Program-made: the position numbers and the translations under genes
From: an uncultured Rhodospirillales bacterium
GTDB lineage: Bacteria; Pseudomonadota; Alphaproteobacteria; Acetobacterales; Acetobacteraceae
Assembly (NCBI GenBank): GCA_903865895.1
Contig: CAIPLM010000109.1
Coordinates: 1-58,018 of the forward strand
Direction of reading: 5' to 3'
Length of the DNA stretch: 58,018 nucleotides
Shown: in pieces, positions 1 through 11,007 of the stretch
How the letters are laid out: every line of letters starts with the position of its first letter
Numbering within the stretch: the first letter of the stretch is position 1
Notes under the pieces: generated by a model
Database searches by the model: none
What the model saw: the letters and a program-made list of their open reading frames with translations, nothing else
What the model was told of the DNA's origin: nothing

Positions 1-180
1 AACATACATCCCTCAAGACATTCATCAATCAGATCAAAAAACCCAATCAATAAACGCCATCAAACACCAGAGCCAAAACCCCAGCCGAGGAACGCAGCCA
101 ACGTATCCCTTCCAGACCATATGAAATTGTGAAAGAACAAACCGAAGCGGCGGAGCGAAGTAGGCGCCCCGTCTCGGGAG
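1..180 (-). other. 5' leader of an rRNA operon (16S lies beyond the left edge)
   Basis: Read on the minus strand, this AT-richer, ORF-free stretch follows a sigma70-type promoter and a boxA-like site, and then contains GAAGGGATACGTTGGCTGCG, which resembles the conserved block seen in alphaproteobacterial pre-rRNA leaders. The combination of strong promoter, boxA and this block is what one sees just ahead of a 16S rRNA gene. No 16S sequence itself is present in the window, so the operon is inferred. It is divergent from the acetyltransferase gene at 430. Confidence 0.6.
128..139 (-). promoter_or_regulatory. boxA-like rRNA antitermination site
   Basis: The minus-strand sequence TGTTCTTTCACA matches the boxA consensus TGCTCTTTAACA at 10 of 12 positions. 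It lies about 45 nt downstream of the rRNA-type promoter at 186-214, where NusB/NusE-dependent antitermination signals sit in bacterial rRNA leaders. Confidence 0.6.
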
Positions 181-185
181 GCCGG

Positions 186-214
186 TTTCTAGGCGCCGGG
201 CCTTGCGGTGTCAA
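186..214 (-). promoter_or_regulatory. rRNA-operon promoter
   Basis: On the minus strand a perfect -35 TTGACA (209-214) is separated by 17 nt from a -10 TAGAAA (186-191). TAGAAA-type -10 boxes with a consensus -35 are typical of alphaproteobacterial rRNA promoters. Transcription would begin near 179 and run off the left edge. Confidence 0.7.
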
Positions 215-429
215 CGACGATGTTTTGTGCCGCAGCCGCCGCCTCGCGATCCTTTAAGTATCTGATAAATATATGTCTTTCTCCACCGAACTGGCCCGAA
301 AGCGCTAGAAACGCGGTACTGCGACAATGAACAGCAAAGCTATGCGTCATTTGCATGACTATCGGACATCGCCGCTCTCGATCGCGCGCCACCCTTGCCT
401 GAACGGCGCGTGCGGGGAAAGATGACTTC
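215..429. other. Upstream region between rRNA promoter and acetyltransferase gene
   Basis: No convincing gene. The part around 255-285 is AT-rich and could serve as an upstream element or as the promoter zone of the divergent acetyltransferase, but no clear -35/-10 pair was found for the rightward gene. Confidence 0.4.
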
Positions 430-957
430 ATGAACATCATAGTCCGCGACAGCGAAGTCTCCGATATCCCGGCCATCGCCGCGATCTATCAGCATGCCGT
501 GCGGACGGGCACGGCGAGCTTCGAGCTTGAACCACCGACCACCCAGGAGTTTGCGAACCGGCGCGAGGGTGTGTTGGCCGGTGGGTTCCCCTATTTGGTC
601 GCGGAACTCGACGGGATTCCAGTGGGTTATGCCTATGCGAGCACCTATCGCGCCCGACCGGGATACCGGTTCACGGTGGAAAACTCGGTCTACGTCGCCC
701 CCGGTCAACAGGGAAACGGGATCGGAAAGGCGCTGCTTCCGGTGTTGATCGCGCGCTGCGAGGCGCTTGGGTTCCGGCTCATGGTGGCCGTGATCGGCGA
801 TAGCGCCAACCACGCCAGCATCAATCTGCACCGCGCCTGCGGGTTCACCCATGCCGGGATGTTGCCGGCGATCGGCTGGAAGTTCGACCGTTGGCTGGAT
901 TCCGTGCTGATGACCCGGCCGCTCGGAGCGGGTGCGGATATGCCGCCGGGGCGGTAG
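430..957 (+). CDS. GNAT family N-acetyltransferase (phosphinothricin acetyltransferase-like)
   Basis: A 175-residue protein with the single-domain GNAT fold. The acetyl-CoA loop is visible as QQGNGIGKA at residues 93-101, and the N-terminal GTASFELEPP (about 27-36) is the signature of the Pat/Bar and methionine sulfoximine acetyltransferase branch. Such enzymes acetylate the amino group of glutamate analogues or other small amines in the cytoplasm. Length is normal for the branch (about 165-185 aa). The ATG at 430 has GGGGAAAG about 8-13 nt upstream. It is a single gene, divergent from the rRNA promoter. The substrate cannot be fixed from sequence. Confidence 0.9.
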   Translation: MNIIVRDSEVSDIPAIAAIYQHAVRTGTASFELEPPTTQEFANRREGVLAGGFPYLVAELDGIPVGYAYASTYRARPGYRFTVENSVYVAPGQQGNGIGKALLPVLIARCEALGFRLMVAVIGDSANHASINLHRACGFTHAGMLPAIGWKFDRWLDSVLMTRPLGAGADMPPGR

Positions 958-1033
958 CCTCTCTGGAAATCGAGGCCGACCGGCCGGTAGCTCGCGGAAT
1001 GCGATATTTTTTCCATCATTGGTATTTTTTAAA

Positions 1034-1062
1034 TTGACTCACGCGTTACCAGCGGCGATAAG
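1034..1062 (+). promoter_or_regulatory. Candidate sigma70 promoter for the small protein gene at 1098
   Basis: TTGACT (1034-1039), 17-nt spacer, GATAAG (1057-1062), preceded by an A/T-rich TATTTTTTAAA run that could act as an UP element. It ends 35 nt before the ATG at 1098. Confidence 0.45.
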
Positions 1063-1097
1063 ACGGTATCGATCCCTCATGCCATGGAGCCCCTGCG

Positions 1098-1505
1098 ATG
1101 CCGCCCCGTTTCCTTCCCCTCTCCAGCCTGCTGCGGAGCCTCGTGCTGCGCCTGGTGGTGCTGTTGGGCGGGGTGATGGAGGCGCGCGAGGCGATGGTGC
1201 GGGCGCGGCTCGGCGTGCTGCCGGCGGGGCATCGGCGTCGGCGGGCTCTCCTGCGCACGCTGGCGCGGGTCGCGTGGATGCGGGAATGCGTCGCCGACCC
1301 CGGATTCTGGGACGATCCGCGCATGGAAGGTAAGGCAGCGGAGGTGGCGCGCTGCGTGGGGGATGCCGGGCGGCGCGCGGCGGCGCGGCGGTTCGGGCTG
1401 ATGTTTTCCCGCGGGCGCGGGATGCGCCGTGTTGGGCGGGTGGTGGCCCTGGTCGCGGCGGGCGTGGCGGCCGGCCGATGTAGGTGCGGCCGCGGTGTCG
1501 CGTGA
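1098..1505 (+). CDS. Small Arg-rich hypothetical protein
   Basis: An unrecognised 135-residue, strongly basic protein. Residues about 7-26 form a hydrophobic stretch (possible membrane anchor or signal) and a second hydrophobic stretch lies near the C-terminus (RVVALVAAGVAAG, about 116-128). The middle has many Arg-Arg pairs and a conserved-looking WMRECVADPGFWDDPRM segment. A GGAG Shine-Dalgarno sits 8 nt before the ATG, and a plausible promoter lies at 1034-1062; these are the reasons for calling it real. No function is assigned. It could be a lineage-restricted protein. Confidence 0.55.
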   Translation: MPPRFLPLSSLLRSLVLRLVVLLGGVMEAREAMVRARLGVLPAGHRRRRALLRTLARVAWMRECVADPGFWDDPRMEGKAAEVARCVGDAGRRAAARRFGLMFSRGRGMRRVGRVVALVAAGVAAGRCRCGRGVA

Positions 1506-1541
1506 TCACCGCCCGGGCGCGTTGCGCGCGGGCGGCGATGA
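1506..1541 (+). terminator. Imperfect GC-rich hairpin after the 1098 gene
   Basis: Directly after the stop codon, TCACCGCC (1506-1513) can pair with GGCGATGA (1534-1541) apart from one mismatch, with further GC pairing inside. There is no U-tract, so it is a weak terminator candidate. Confidence 0.3.
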
Positions 1542-1592
1542 CGTGTGGGCGAGGGGTTATGGCTGGGTGGTGCAGAGTCAGTGCGTCGGCAC

Positions 1593-1630
1593 AACCCTCC
1601 CCCGTCCCCTCCCGCAAACGCGGGGGGGGG
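1593..1630. repeat. C-rich/G-rich intergenic palindromic unit
   Basis: ACCCTCCCCCGTCCCCTCCC followed by a short hairpin CCCGC-AAAC-GCGGG and a run of eight G. This C-tract/hairpin/G-tract layout is typical of dispersed intergenic repeats in GC-rich proteobacteria. It lies between the 1098 gene and the 3' end of clpB. No second identical copy was seen in the window, although 28290-28375 looks related. Confidence 0.4.
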
Positions 1631-1655
1631 TAGGCTGGCCGGAGCCGGGGGGCGT

Positions 1656-4238
<2,583 letters not shown>

Positions 4239-4313
4239 CTCTCATGTCCCTCTTCAGGCGACGGGCTGCCCCCACCCCTCATCAGGCGATGGAGACTTTA
4301 CCCTCGGCCTTCG

Positions 4314-4342
4314 ACATGGGGTTTGATCCCGGTCAACTCAAG
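4314..4342 (-). promoter_or_regulatory. Candidate RpoH (sigma32) promoter of clpB
   Basis: Minus strand: CTTG (4339-4342), 18-nt spacer, CCCATGT (4314-4320). This resembles the alphaproteobacterial heat-shock promoter form CTTG-N17/18-CYTATNT and lies upstream of a canonical RpoH-regulated gene. Confidence 0.5.
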
Positions 4343-4381
4343 GGGGGATGTATGACGATAATCCTTGATCTGCCCGAGGCA

Positions 4382-4957
4382 TTACAGGCCGAGCGCCCTC
4401 AGCCGGGCACGCAACTCCGGCAAGAGTTCGGCGGTGAACCATGGGTTGCGCCGCTCCCAGCCGATGGTGCGCCAGGAGGGATGCGGCAGCGGCAGGCGGG
4501 CCGGGAGATGGCGCTCCCAATCGGCGACATGGGTGCTCATCGCGCCGGGGCCGAGCAGGCGATTGATGGCGTAGCTGCCGACGACGAGGGTCAGTTCCAC
4601 CGCGCGCAGCAGGGGCAAGATGCGGGGATGCCAGGTGGGCGCGCAGATCGGCCGCGGGGGCGCGTCTCCGCCATTGGGCAGGCGGCCGGGGTAGCAGAGG
4701 CCCATCGGCACGATGGCGACGCGCGTTTCGTCATAGAAGATCTCGGGCGAGATGCCGGTCCAGGCGCGCAGCCGCTCGCCGGAGGGATCGTCCCACGGGA
4801 TGCCGCTGGCGTGGACCGCCGTGCCGGGCGCCTGGCCGACGATGAGGAGGCGCGCGGTGGGTGAAACGCGCAGCACCGGTCGGGGGCCGAGCGGCAAATC
4901 GGCGCATAGCGTGCAGGCCCGGGCGGCGGCGGCGGCCTGGGCGAGGGATTCAGCCAT
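4382..4957 (-). CDS. Uracil-DNA glycosylase family protein (family 4-like)
   Basis: A 191-residue protein of the uracil-DNA glycosylase superfamily, base-excision enzymes that remove uracil or other damaged bases. Visible features are the active-site region GQAPGTAVHASGIPWDDPSG and the C-terminal LPHPSWRT motif. Four cysteines are spaced as CxxC near the N-terminus and C-x16-C in the middle, as in 4Fe-4S family 4 enzymes. I start it at the ATG at 4957, which overlaps the stop of the upstream phosphatase gene by 8 nt; a longer in-frame opening exists but would lie mostly inside that gene. It is last of a tightly packed leftward block. Confidence 0.85.
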   Translation of the reverse strand: MAESLAQAAAAARACTLCADLPLGPRPVLRVSPTARLLIVGQAPGTAVHASGIPWDDPSGERLRAWTGISPEIFYDETRVAIVPMGLCYPGRLPNGGDAPPRPICAPTWHPRILPLLRAVELTLVVGSYAINRLLGPGAMSTHVADWERHLPARLPLPHPSWRTIGWERRNPWFTAELLPELRARLRALGL

Positions 4958-5528
4958 CGATCGGACGCCAGCCGTGCCGCAGCAGGCGGGTGGCGCGATC
5001 GACGGCGAAGAAATAGCCGCCGCTGCCGGGCGGCTGGTCATGGGCGCGGCTGATCGGCACACCCTTCAGCGTGCACATCAGCAGGGCGCCGACCGCGCCG
5101 TGGGCGATCACCGCGATGTCCAGCGTCTTGGGGGTCGCGGCCTGCACGGTCTCGAAGGCGGTGAGCACGCGGCGCTGGGCGTCGACCGCGCGCTCCCAGC
5201 CGCGGATGCTCTGTTCGGGATGGGCGAAGAACAGGTCCGCCACCCCCTCGAACTCCGCGCGGGGGAGGAAGCCGGTGCTGCGGCGGTCGTTCTCGCCGAG
5301 ATCGGCCAGCGTCGAAAAGGCCAGGCCGCGCGCGGTGGCGAGCATGTCCGCGGCGTCGATCGCCTTGCGCTCGGTGCTGCACCAGATCGCGCCCAGCGTC
5401 GCGGCCCAGGGTTGGGCGCAGGCTGCCGTCATCCGCGCCCGGCCGCGCAGGTTCAGCGGCCAGTCCGGCACCGGTACCGCCGGGTCGATCAGCACGTCCG
5501 GGTGGGTGACGAAGGAGAGTGTGGCCAT
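4950..5528 (-). CDS. Histidine phosphatase family protein with degenerate RHG motif
   Basis: A 192-residue member of the histidine phosphatase (phosphoglycerate mutase-like) superfamily. The usual N-terminal Arg-His-Gly signature is replaced by Thr-His-Pro (residues 8-10). The phospho-acceptor His9 is kept, as are an Arg in STERKA (Arg54) and the second histidine in VIAHGAVG (His143). The phosphate-binding Arg next to the nucleophile is therefore missing; activity may be altered. It overlaps the glycosylase gene by 8 nt and abuts thpR (1-nt overlap), indicating co-transcription. The substrate is unknown. Confidence 0.8.
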   Translation of the reverse strand: MATLSFVTHPDVLIDPAVPVPDWPLNLRGRARMTAACAQPWAATLGAIWCSTERKAIDAADMLATARGLAFSTLADLGENDRRSTGFLPRAEFEGVADLFFAHPEQSIRGWERAVDAQRRVLTAFETVQAATPKTLDIAVIAHGAVGALLMCTLKGVPISRAHDQPPGSGGYFFAVDRATRLLRHGWRPIDG

Positions 5529-6061
5529 CAGATGAGAGGATACTCCACTTCCGGCGTATATACTGAGGCCTCCTTGCCGAGGCGGGAGCTGAACAGCACG
5601 AAATGCTCCACCGCCACCGGCTCGGCGCGGAACAGGTTGTGGGTCTGCACGAAGCTGGCGATTTTCGCCGGCACCGCGGCGTCGAGCCGCGCCAGGGTGA
5701 CGTGCGGCACGAAGCGCCGCCGTTCCGGCGCCATGCCGGCGCGTTGCAGGGCCTGCTCCACTTTGGATTGCAGCAGGTCGAGCCCGGCGCAGCGCTCCAC
5801 CCCGGCCCAGAGCTGGGTATCGCGCCCGCCCTTGGCGAAGGTGCCCATGCCCGCGAGCGTCAGTTCGAACCGGCGCGCCTTGAGGGCGGCGAGCGCATGA
5901 TCGATCTCCTCGGCCTGATAGGCGGCAACCTCACCGATGAAGCGCAGGGTGAGATGGTAGTTCTCCGAGGGCACCCAACGCGCGCCCGGCACGCCGCCGC
6001 CCAGGCCGGCGAGGCGCTGGCGCAGGTCCCACGGCAGATCGAGTCCGACGAACAGCCTCAC
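5528..6061 (-). CDS. thpR: RNA 2',3'-cyclic phosphodiesterase
   Basis: A 177-residue protein of the 2H phosphoesterase (LigT/ThpR) family, which opens 2',3'-cyclic phosphates on RNA to 2'-phosphates. Both catalytic HxTx motifs are present: HLTL (His36-Thr38) and HVTL (His120-Thr122), about 80 residues apart as expected. Length is normal. It overlaps tesA upstream by 4 nt and the phosphatase downstream by 1 nt, so it is the second gene of a tesA-thpR-phosphatase-glycosylase operon. Confidence 0.93.
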   Translation of the reverse strand: MRLFVGLDLPWDLRQRLAGLGGGVPGARWVPSENYHLTLRFIGEVAAYQAEEIDHALAALKARRFELTLAGMGTFAKGGRDTQLWAGVERCAGLDLLQSKVEQALQRAGMAPERRRFVPHVTLARLDAAVPAKIASFVQTHNLFRAEPVAVEHFVLFSSRLGKEASVYTPEVEYPLI

Positions 6062-6712
6062 CGCACCCCCGCCAGGAGTTTCTCCACCACCGGCAGCAGC
6101 CGCGCGACGATGCGGCGCACGCCTTCGGGGTTGGGGTGGATGCGGTCGGCCTGGTTCAGCGCGGGGTCGCCGGCCACGCCTTCGAGGAAGAAGGGGTCGA
6201 AGAGGATGCCAGGCCGCGCGCCGAGCCGGGCGAAGGCGGCATCGAAGGCGGCGACATATTCCGGCCCGAGATTGGGCGGCGCCCGCATGCCGCTGAGCAG
6301 CACCGGGATTTTGCGCGCGGCGAGGGCATCGAGGATGGCGGCCAAGTTGGCTTCGGTCGATTTGGGATCGAGCGCGCGCAGCCCGTCATTGCCGCCGAGT
6401 TCGACCAGCGCGCAATCCGCGCCATCGCCCAGCGCCCAGTCGAGCCGCGCCCGGCCGCCGGCGGTGGTATCGCCGGAGACGGCGCCGTCGATCAGCACCA
6501 CGTCCCGCCCGGCGGCTTTCAGGGCGGCGGCGAGTTGGGCCTGGAAGCCCTCGGCGCGCGCCAACCCGTATCCGGCGGTGAGCGAATCCCCGAGAATCAG
6601 CAGGCGGATTGGGGCCGCCGCGGCGGAAAAGGCCAATCCGCAGATGAAAAGACAGCAAACCAGGGGGAATGCCGCTTTCCGCCACCGGCCGGGCAGGCCA
6701 TATCCTGCGCCC

Positions 6713-6723
<11 letters not shown>
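6058..6723 (-). CDS. tesA: Arylesterase / acyl-CoA thioesterase I, periplasmic (SGNH hydrolase)
   Basis: A 221-residue exported SGNH hydrolase. An N-terminal signal peptide (RWRK followed by a hydrophobic core ending AFSAAAA) precedes the SGNH blocks: GDSLTAGYG with the nucleophile Ser, the GGND block with its Asn, and a C-terminal DRIHPN with the catalytic Asp/His. It hydrolyses acyl thioesters and esters in the periplasm. I choose the ATG at 6723 because GGAGG (6731-6735 on the opposite strand) lies 7 nt upstream; the ATG at 6714 is an alternative. The first codons overlap the divergent ybbA start. The tesA/ybbA-ybbP divergent arrangement is also known from Escherichia coli. Confidence 0.93.
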
Positions 6724-7425
<702 letters not shown>

Positions 7426-7429
<4 letters not shown>

Positions 7430-9939
7430 TCCTCGCCTTTCGCCTCGCGCTCCGCGAATTGCGCGGCGGGCTGCGCGCCAGTCTGCGCGCTATGGCGATT
7501 GTGCTCGCCTGCCTCGCCCTCGGCGTCACCGCCATCGCCGCGGTCGGCACGCTGCGGGAGGGGGTGAATCGCGGCATGGCGGCGGATGGCGCACGGATCC
7601 TCGGCGGCGATATCGAGATCCAGGGCGGTACCCAGCCGCTGCCCGATACGCTGCGCGCCTGGTTGCGCGCGCGGGGGGCGGCGATCTCGGAGGTCGTCAC
7701 CCTGCGCTCCATGCTGGTGGCCGCCAGCGGCGAGCGGATTCTGGTGGAGGTGAAGGCGGTCGATCGCGCCTGGCCGCTGATCGGGGCTGCCGAGTTCACG
7801 CCCGCTTCCGCGCCTGCCGCGGTGTTGGCCGAGAAGGGGATGGCGGTGGAGGCGCTCGTGGCGGAGCGGCTCGGCATCCACGCCGGCGACACGCTGCGGC
7901 TGGGCACCCAGAGCTTCACCCTGCGCGCGGTGATCGGCTTCGAACCCGACAAGGTCGCCACCCCCTCGGTGTTCGGGCCGCGCGCCTTGATCGGGCTCGC
8001 CGAGCTTGCCGCCACCGGGCTGCTGCAACCGGGCGCCATCGTCGAGCATCATATGCGCGCCCGCTTCCCCGCCGGCACCGATGTTCGCGCCGTGATCGCC
8101 GCCCAGCGCGCCGCTTTCCCCGACACGGGCTGGCGGGTGCGGGATACCAACAACGCGGCGCCCTCGGTGACGCAGGTGCTGGAGCGCACCTCGCTGTTCA
8201 TGACCCTGGTGGCGCTGACCGCGCTGCTGGTCGGCGGCATCGGGGTGGCGAACGGCACGCGCGCCTGGCTCGATGCGCGATTCCGCAGCATCGCCACGCT
8301 GCGCTGCCTCGGCGCCCCGGCCGGGCTGGTGTTCGCGGTGATGCTGATCCAGGTGATGGCGCTGGCCGTGCTCGGCATCGCCGCCGGGTTGGTGCTGGGG
8401 GCGGCGATCCCGGCCTTGGCCTCGCAATTCCTCGCCGGCGTGCTGCCAGTGCCGCCGGTGCAGGGGATTTTCCTTCGCCCGCTCGGCCTCGCCGCGCTCT
8501 ACGGGCTGCTGACGGCGGCGACCTTCGCGCTGTGGCCGCTTGGCCGGGCGATGGCGATCCCTGGCGCCGCGCTGTTCCGCGACGCGATGACACCGGTTGC
8601 CGCCGGGCGGCGCTGGGGGCTGATCGCGATCAACGCGGCGCTCGCCGTGGCGCTGATCGGATTGACCGTGGCTGGCGCCGATTCGCCCGGCTTCGCCGCC
8701 GCCTTCTGCGGCGCGGCACTGGCGACACTCCTGCTGTTCCGCCTCGGCGCCGCGCTGCTCACCCGCCTCGCGCGGTGGGCGGGCACCGCCGGGAGTGCCG
8801 CGCTGCGGCTCGGCCTCGGCAATCTCTACCGGCCCGGCAATGCGACGCCGCTGCTGATGGTCTCGGTCGGGCTTGGGCTGTCGACGCTCGCCGCCGTGGC
8901 GCTGATCCAGGGCAATTTGCAGCGCCAGGTGCTGGAGCAAATGCCGGCCCGCGCGCCGAGTTTCTTCTTCGTCGATATCCAGAACGACCAGATGGAACAG
9001 TTCCGCGCTTTGCTCGCCGCGACTCCGGGCGTTTCGGACCTGCGGGAGGTGCCGAGCATGCGGGCGCGCATCGTCTCGGTGAACGGCACGCCGGCGGAGC
9101 GAGTCAAGGCGACCCCGGACACCGCCTGGGCGCTGCGCGGCGATCGCGGCCTGACCTATTCCGCCACGCCGCCCGAGGGCACACGGCTCGTCGCGGGTGA
9201 ATGGTGGCCGGCGAATTATGACGGGCCGCCTTTGGTCTCCTTCGACGCGGCCCTCGCCACCGGTTGGGGGGTGAAGCTGGGTGACGTGATCCGCATCAAC
9301 CTGCTCGGTCGCGATATCGATCTCAAGGTAGCGAACCTGCGTGAAATCGCCTGGCGCACGCTCGGCATCAATTTCGCCCTGGTGGCGAGCCCCGGCTTGC
9401 TCGCCCGCGCGCCACACACCCATATCGCCACCGTGCGCGCCGAACCTGCCGCCCGCGCCGGGTTGCTGCGGCGGGTGACGGATGCGCTGCCCAATGTCTC
9501 CGGCATCGCGGTGGCTGAGGTGCTGGCCGCGGTCTCGGGCCTGATGGAGCAGATCGCCGGGGCGCTGGCCGCCACTGGCTCGCTGACACTGGCCTCGGGC
9601 GCGCTGGTGCTGGTGGGCGCGGTGGCCGCCGGGCAACAGCGGCGTATCCGGCAAGCCGTGGTGCTGAAGACGCTGGGCGCCACCCGGCGGCAGATCCGCA
9701 CCGCCTGGATGGTGGAGTTCGGCCTGCTCGGCGCCGCGGCCGGCCTCCTGGCGGGCGCAGTGGGCACCGCGGCGAGTTGGGGAGTGATGACCTATGTCAT
9801 GGGCACCGACTGGTCCTTCATGCCCGGCACGCTCGCACTCACCGTGTTGTCCTGCATCGCCATGATGCTGGTGTTCGGCTTCATCGGCACCGAGGCGGCG
9901 CTGCGGGCGCGGGCGGCGCCGATGCTGCGCAACGAGTAG
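7426..9939 (+). CDS. ybbP: FtsX-like permease of an ABC exporter (YbbP type)
   Basis: An 837-residue inner-membrane permease with two FtsX domains, matching the large YbbP family (about 800-850 aa) rather than the short MacB/LolC forms. The N-terminus holds a transmembrane helix (IVLACLALGVTAIAAVG) followed by a large periplasmic domain. Groups of membrane helices lie at about 255-380, at about 405-490, and in the last 130 residues. It overlaps ybbA by 4 nt (ATGA), so the two are translationally coupled. Together with the divergent tesA it may handle hydrophobic compounds or lipids at the envelope; the substrate is not established. Confidence 0.92.
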
Positions 9940-10157
9940 CGGCGGATAGGGGTTCCTACCTAGGCAGCGAAGCACCACCGGGCTTCAAGTGAAAATCAAG
10001 ATAAAACAACGAGCTGCCAAGCATCAAAGCAAGGCCAAACCGGTCGAGACGGCCTGCGTGATCACCGAACATTACCGCGAATTCGCTTGAACTCTCTGCC
10101 ACAATCTCCAAAATGTGATCCATCGGGCACACGAGCCCGGAAGGGAAAAAACACACC

Positions 10158-10937
10158 ATGGCTTACAGTCCTCAATACCGGTCCTACACGGGCGCCACGC
10201 GCGCGGCCGAGACCGCCGCGGTATTGGACGCCGGGCTGCGCGCCTACATGCTGCGGGTCTATAACTGGATGGCCTCGGGGCTGGTGCTGACCGGCATCGT
10301 CGCCTACGCCATCGCCAGCACCGGCGCGCTTGACCTGTTCTATCCGCTGGTGCCGACCGCGCGCGGCACGCTGGTGCGGGCGCCGACCATCCTCGCCTTC
10401 GTCGCGATGTTCGCGCCGCTGGCCTTCGTGCTGGTCATGCAGTTCGGCGTGAACCGGCTCTCGACCACCACCGTGCAGGGGCTCTACTGGGCGTTCTGCG
10501 TGGCGATGGGCGCCAGCCTGACGACGATCTTCGTGGTCTACACCCATGAATCGGTGGCCCGGGTGTTCTTCATCACCGCGGCGACCTTCGCGGCGACCAG
10601 CCTCTACGGCTACACCACGCGTGCGGACCTCACGCGGATGGGCAGCTTCATGATGATGGGCCTGTTCGGCATCATCATCGCCAGCCTGGTGAACATGTTC
10701 ATCGGCAGCACGGCGCTGCAATTCGCCATTAGCGTGATCGGCGTGCTGGTTTTCGTCGGCCTCACCGCCTACGACACCCAGCGCATCAAGTCCGACTACG
10801 TGTCCTTCGCCTATGCCGAGGGCACCGAGGGCGCGGCCCGGCGCAGCGTGTATGACAGCCTGCAGCTGCTGCTGAACTTCATCAACCTGTTCACCCTGCT
10901 GCTCCAGCTGCTCGGCAACCGCAGCTCGAACGACTAA
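10158..10937 (+). CDS. Bax inhibitor-1/YccA family membrane protein
   Basis: A 259-residue protein with seven predicted membrane helices typical of the BI-1 (UPF0005, YccA/TMBIM) family. It has the family-typical N-terminal soluble segment (residues 1-35), and C-terminal conserved features including LTAYDTQRIK near residue 205. YccA-type members interact with the FtsH protease, and others act as calcium leak channels. The ATG at 10158 is preceded by GGAAGGGA about 12 nt upstream. It is a single gene ending 23 nt before a strong terminator shared with carD. Confidence 0.93.
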   Translation: MAYSPQYRSYTGATRAAETAAVLDAGLRAYMLRVYNWMASGLVLTGIVAYAIASTGALDLFYPLVPTARGTLVRAPTILAFVAMFAPLAFVLVMQFGVNRLSTTTVQGLYWAFCVAMGASLTTIFVVYTHESVARVFFITAATFAATSLYGYTTRADLTRMGSFMMMGLFGIIIASLVNMFIGSTALQFAISVIGVLVFVGLTAYDTQRIKSDYVSFAYAEGTEGAARRSVYDSLQLLLNFINLFTLLLQLLGNRSSND

Positions 10938-10960
10938 CCGGAACTTCCGGCACACACAGA

Positions 10961-10991
10961 AAAGGCCCCGGTGCGAACCGGGGCTTTTTTT
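10961..10991. terminator. Bidirectional rho-independent terminator
   Basis: A perfect 8-bp stem GCCCCGGT/ACCGGGGC (10965-10972 with 10977-10984) closes a GCGA tetraloop. It is followed by seven T on the plus strand and preceded by AAAA, giving U-runs in both directions. It lies between the convergent BI-1 gene and carD and serves both. Confidence 0.92.
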
Positions 10992-11007
10992 ATGGGATCG
11001 CCGCGGA

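Noticed and set aside
10015-10157. Promoter TTGAAC-N17-AAAATG upstream of the BI-1 gene
   Set aside because: The -10 match is too poor to list as a feature.
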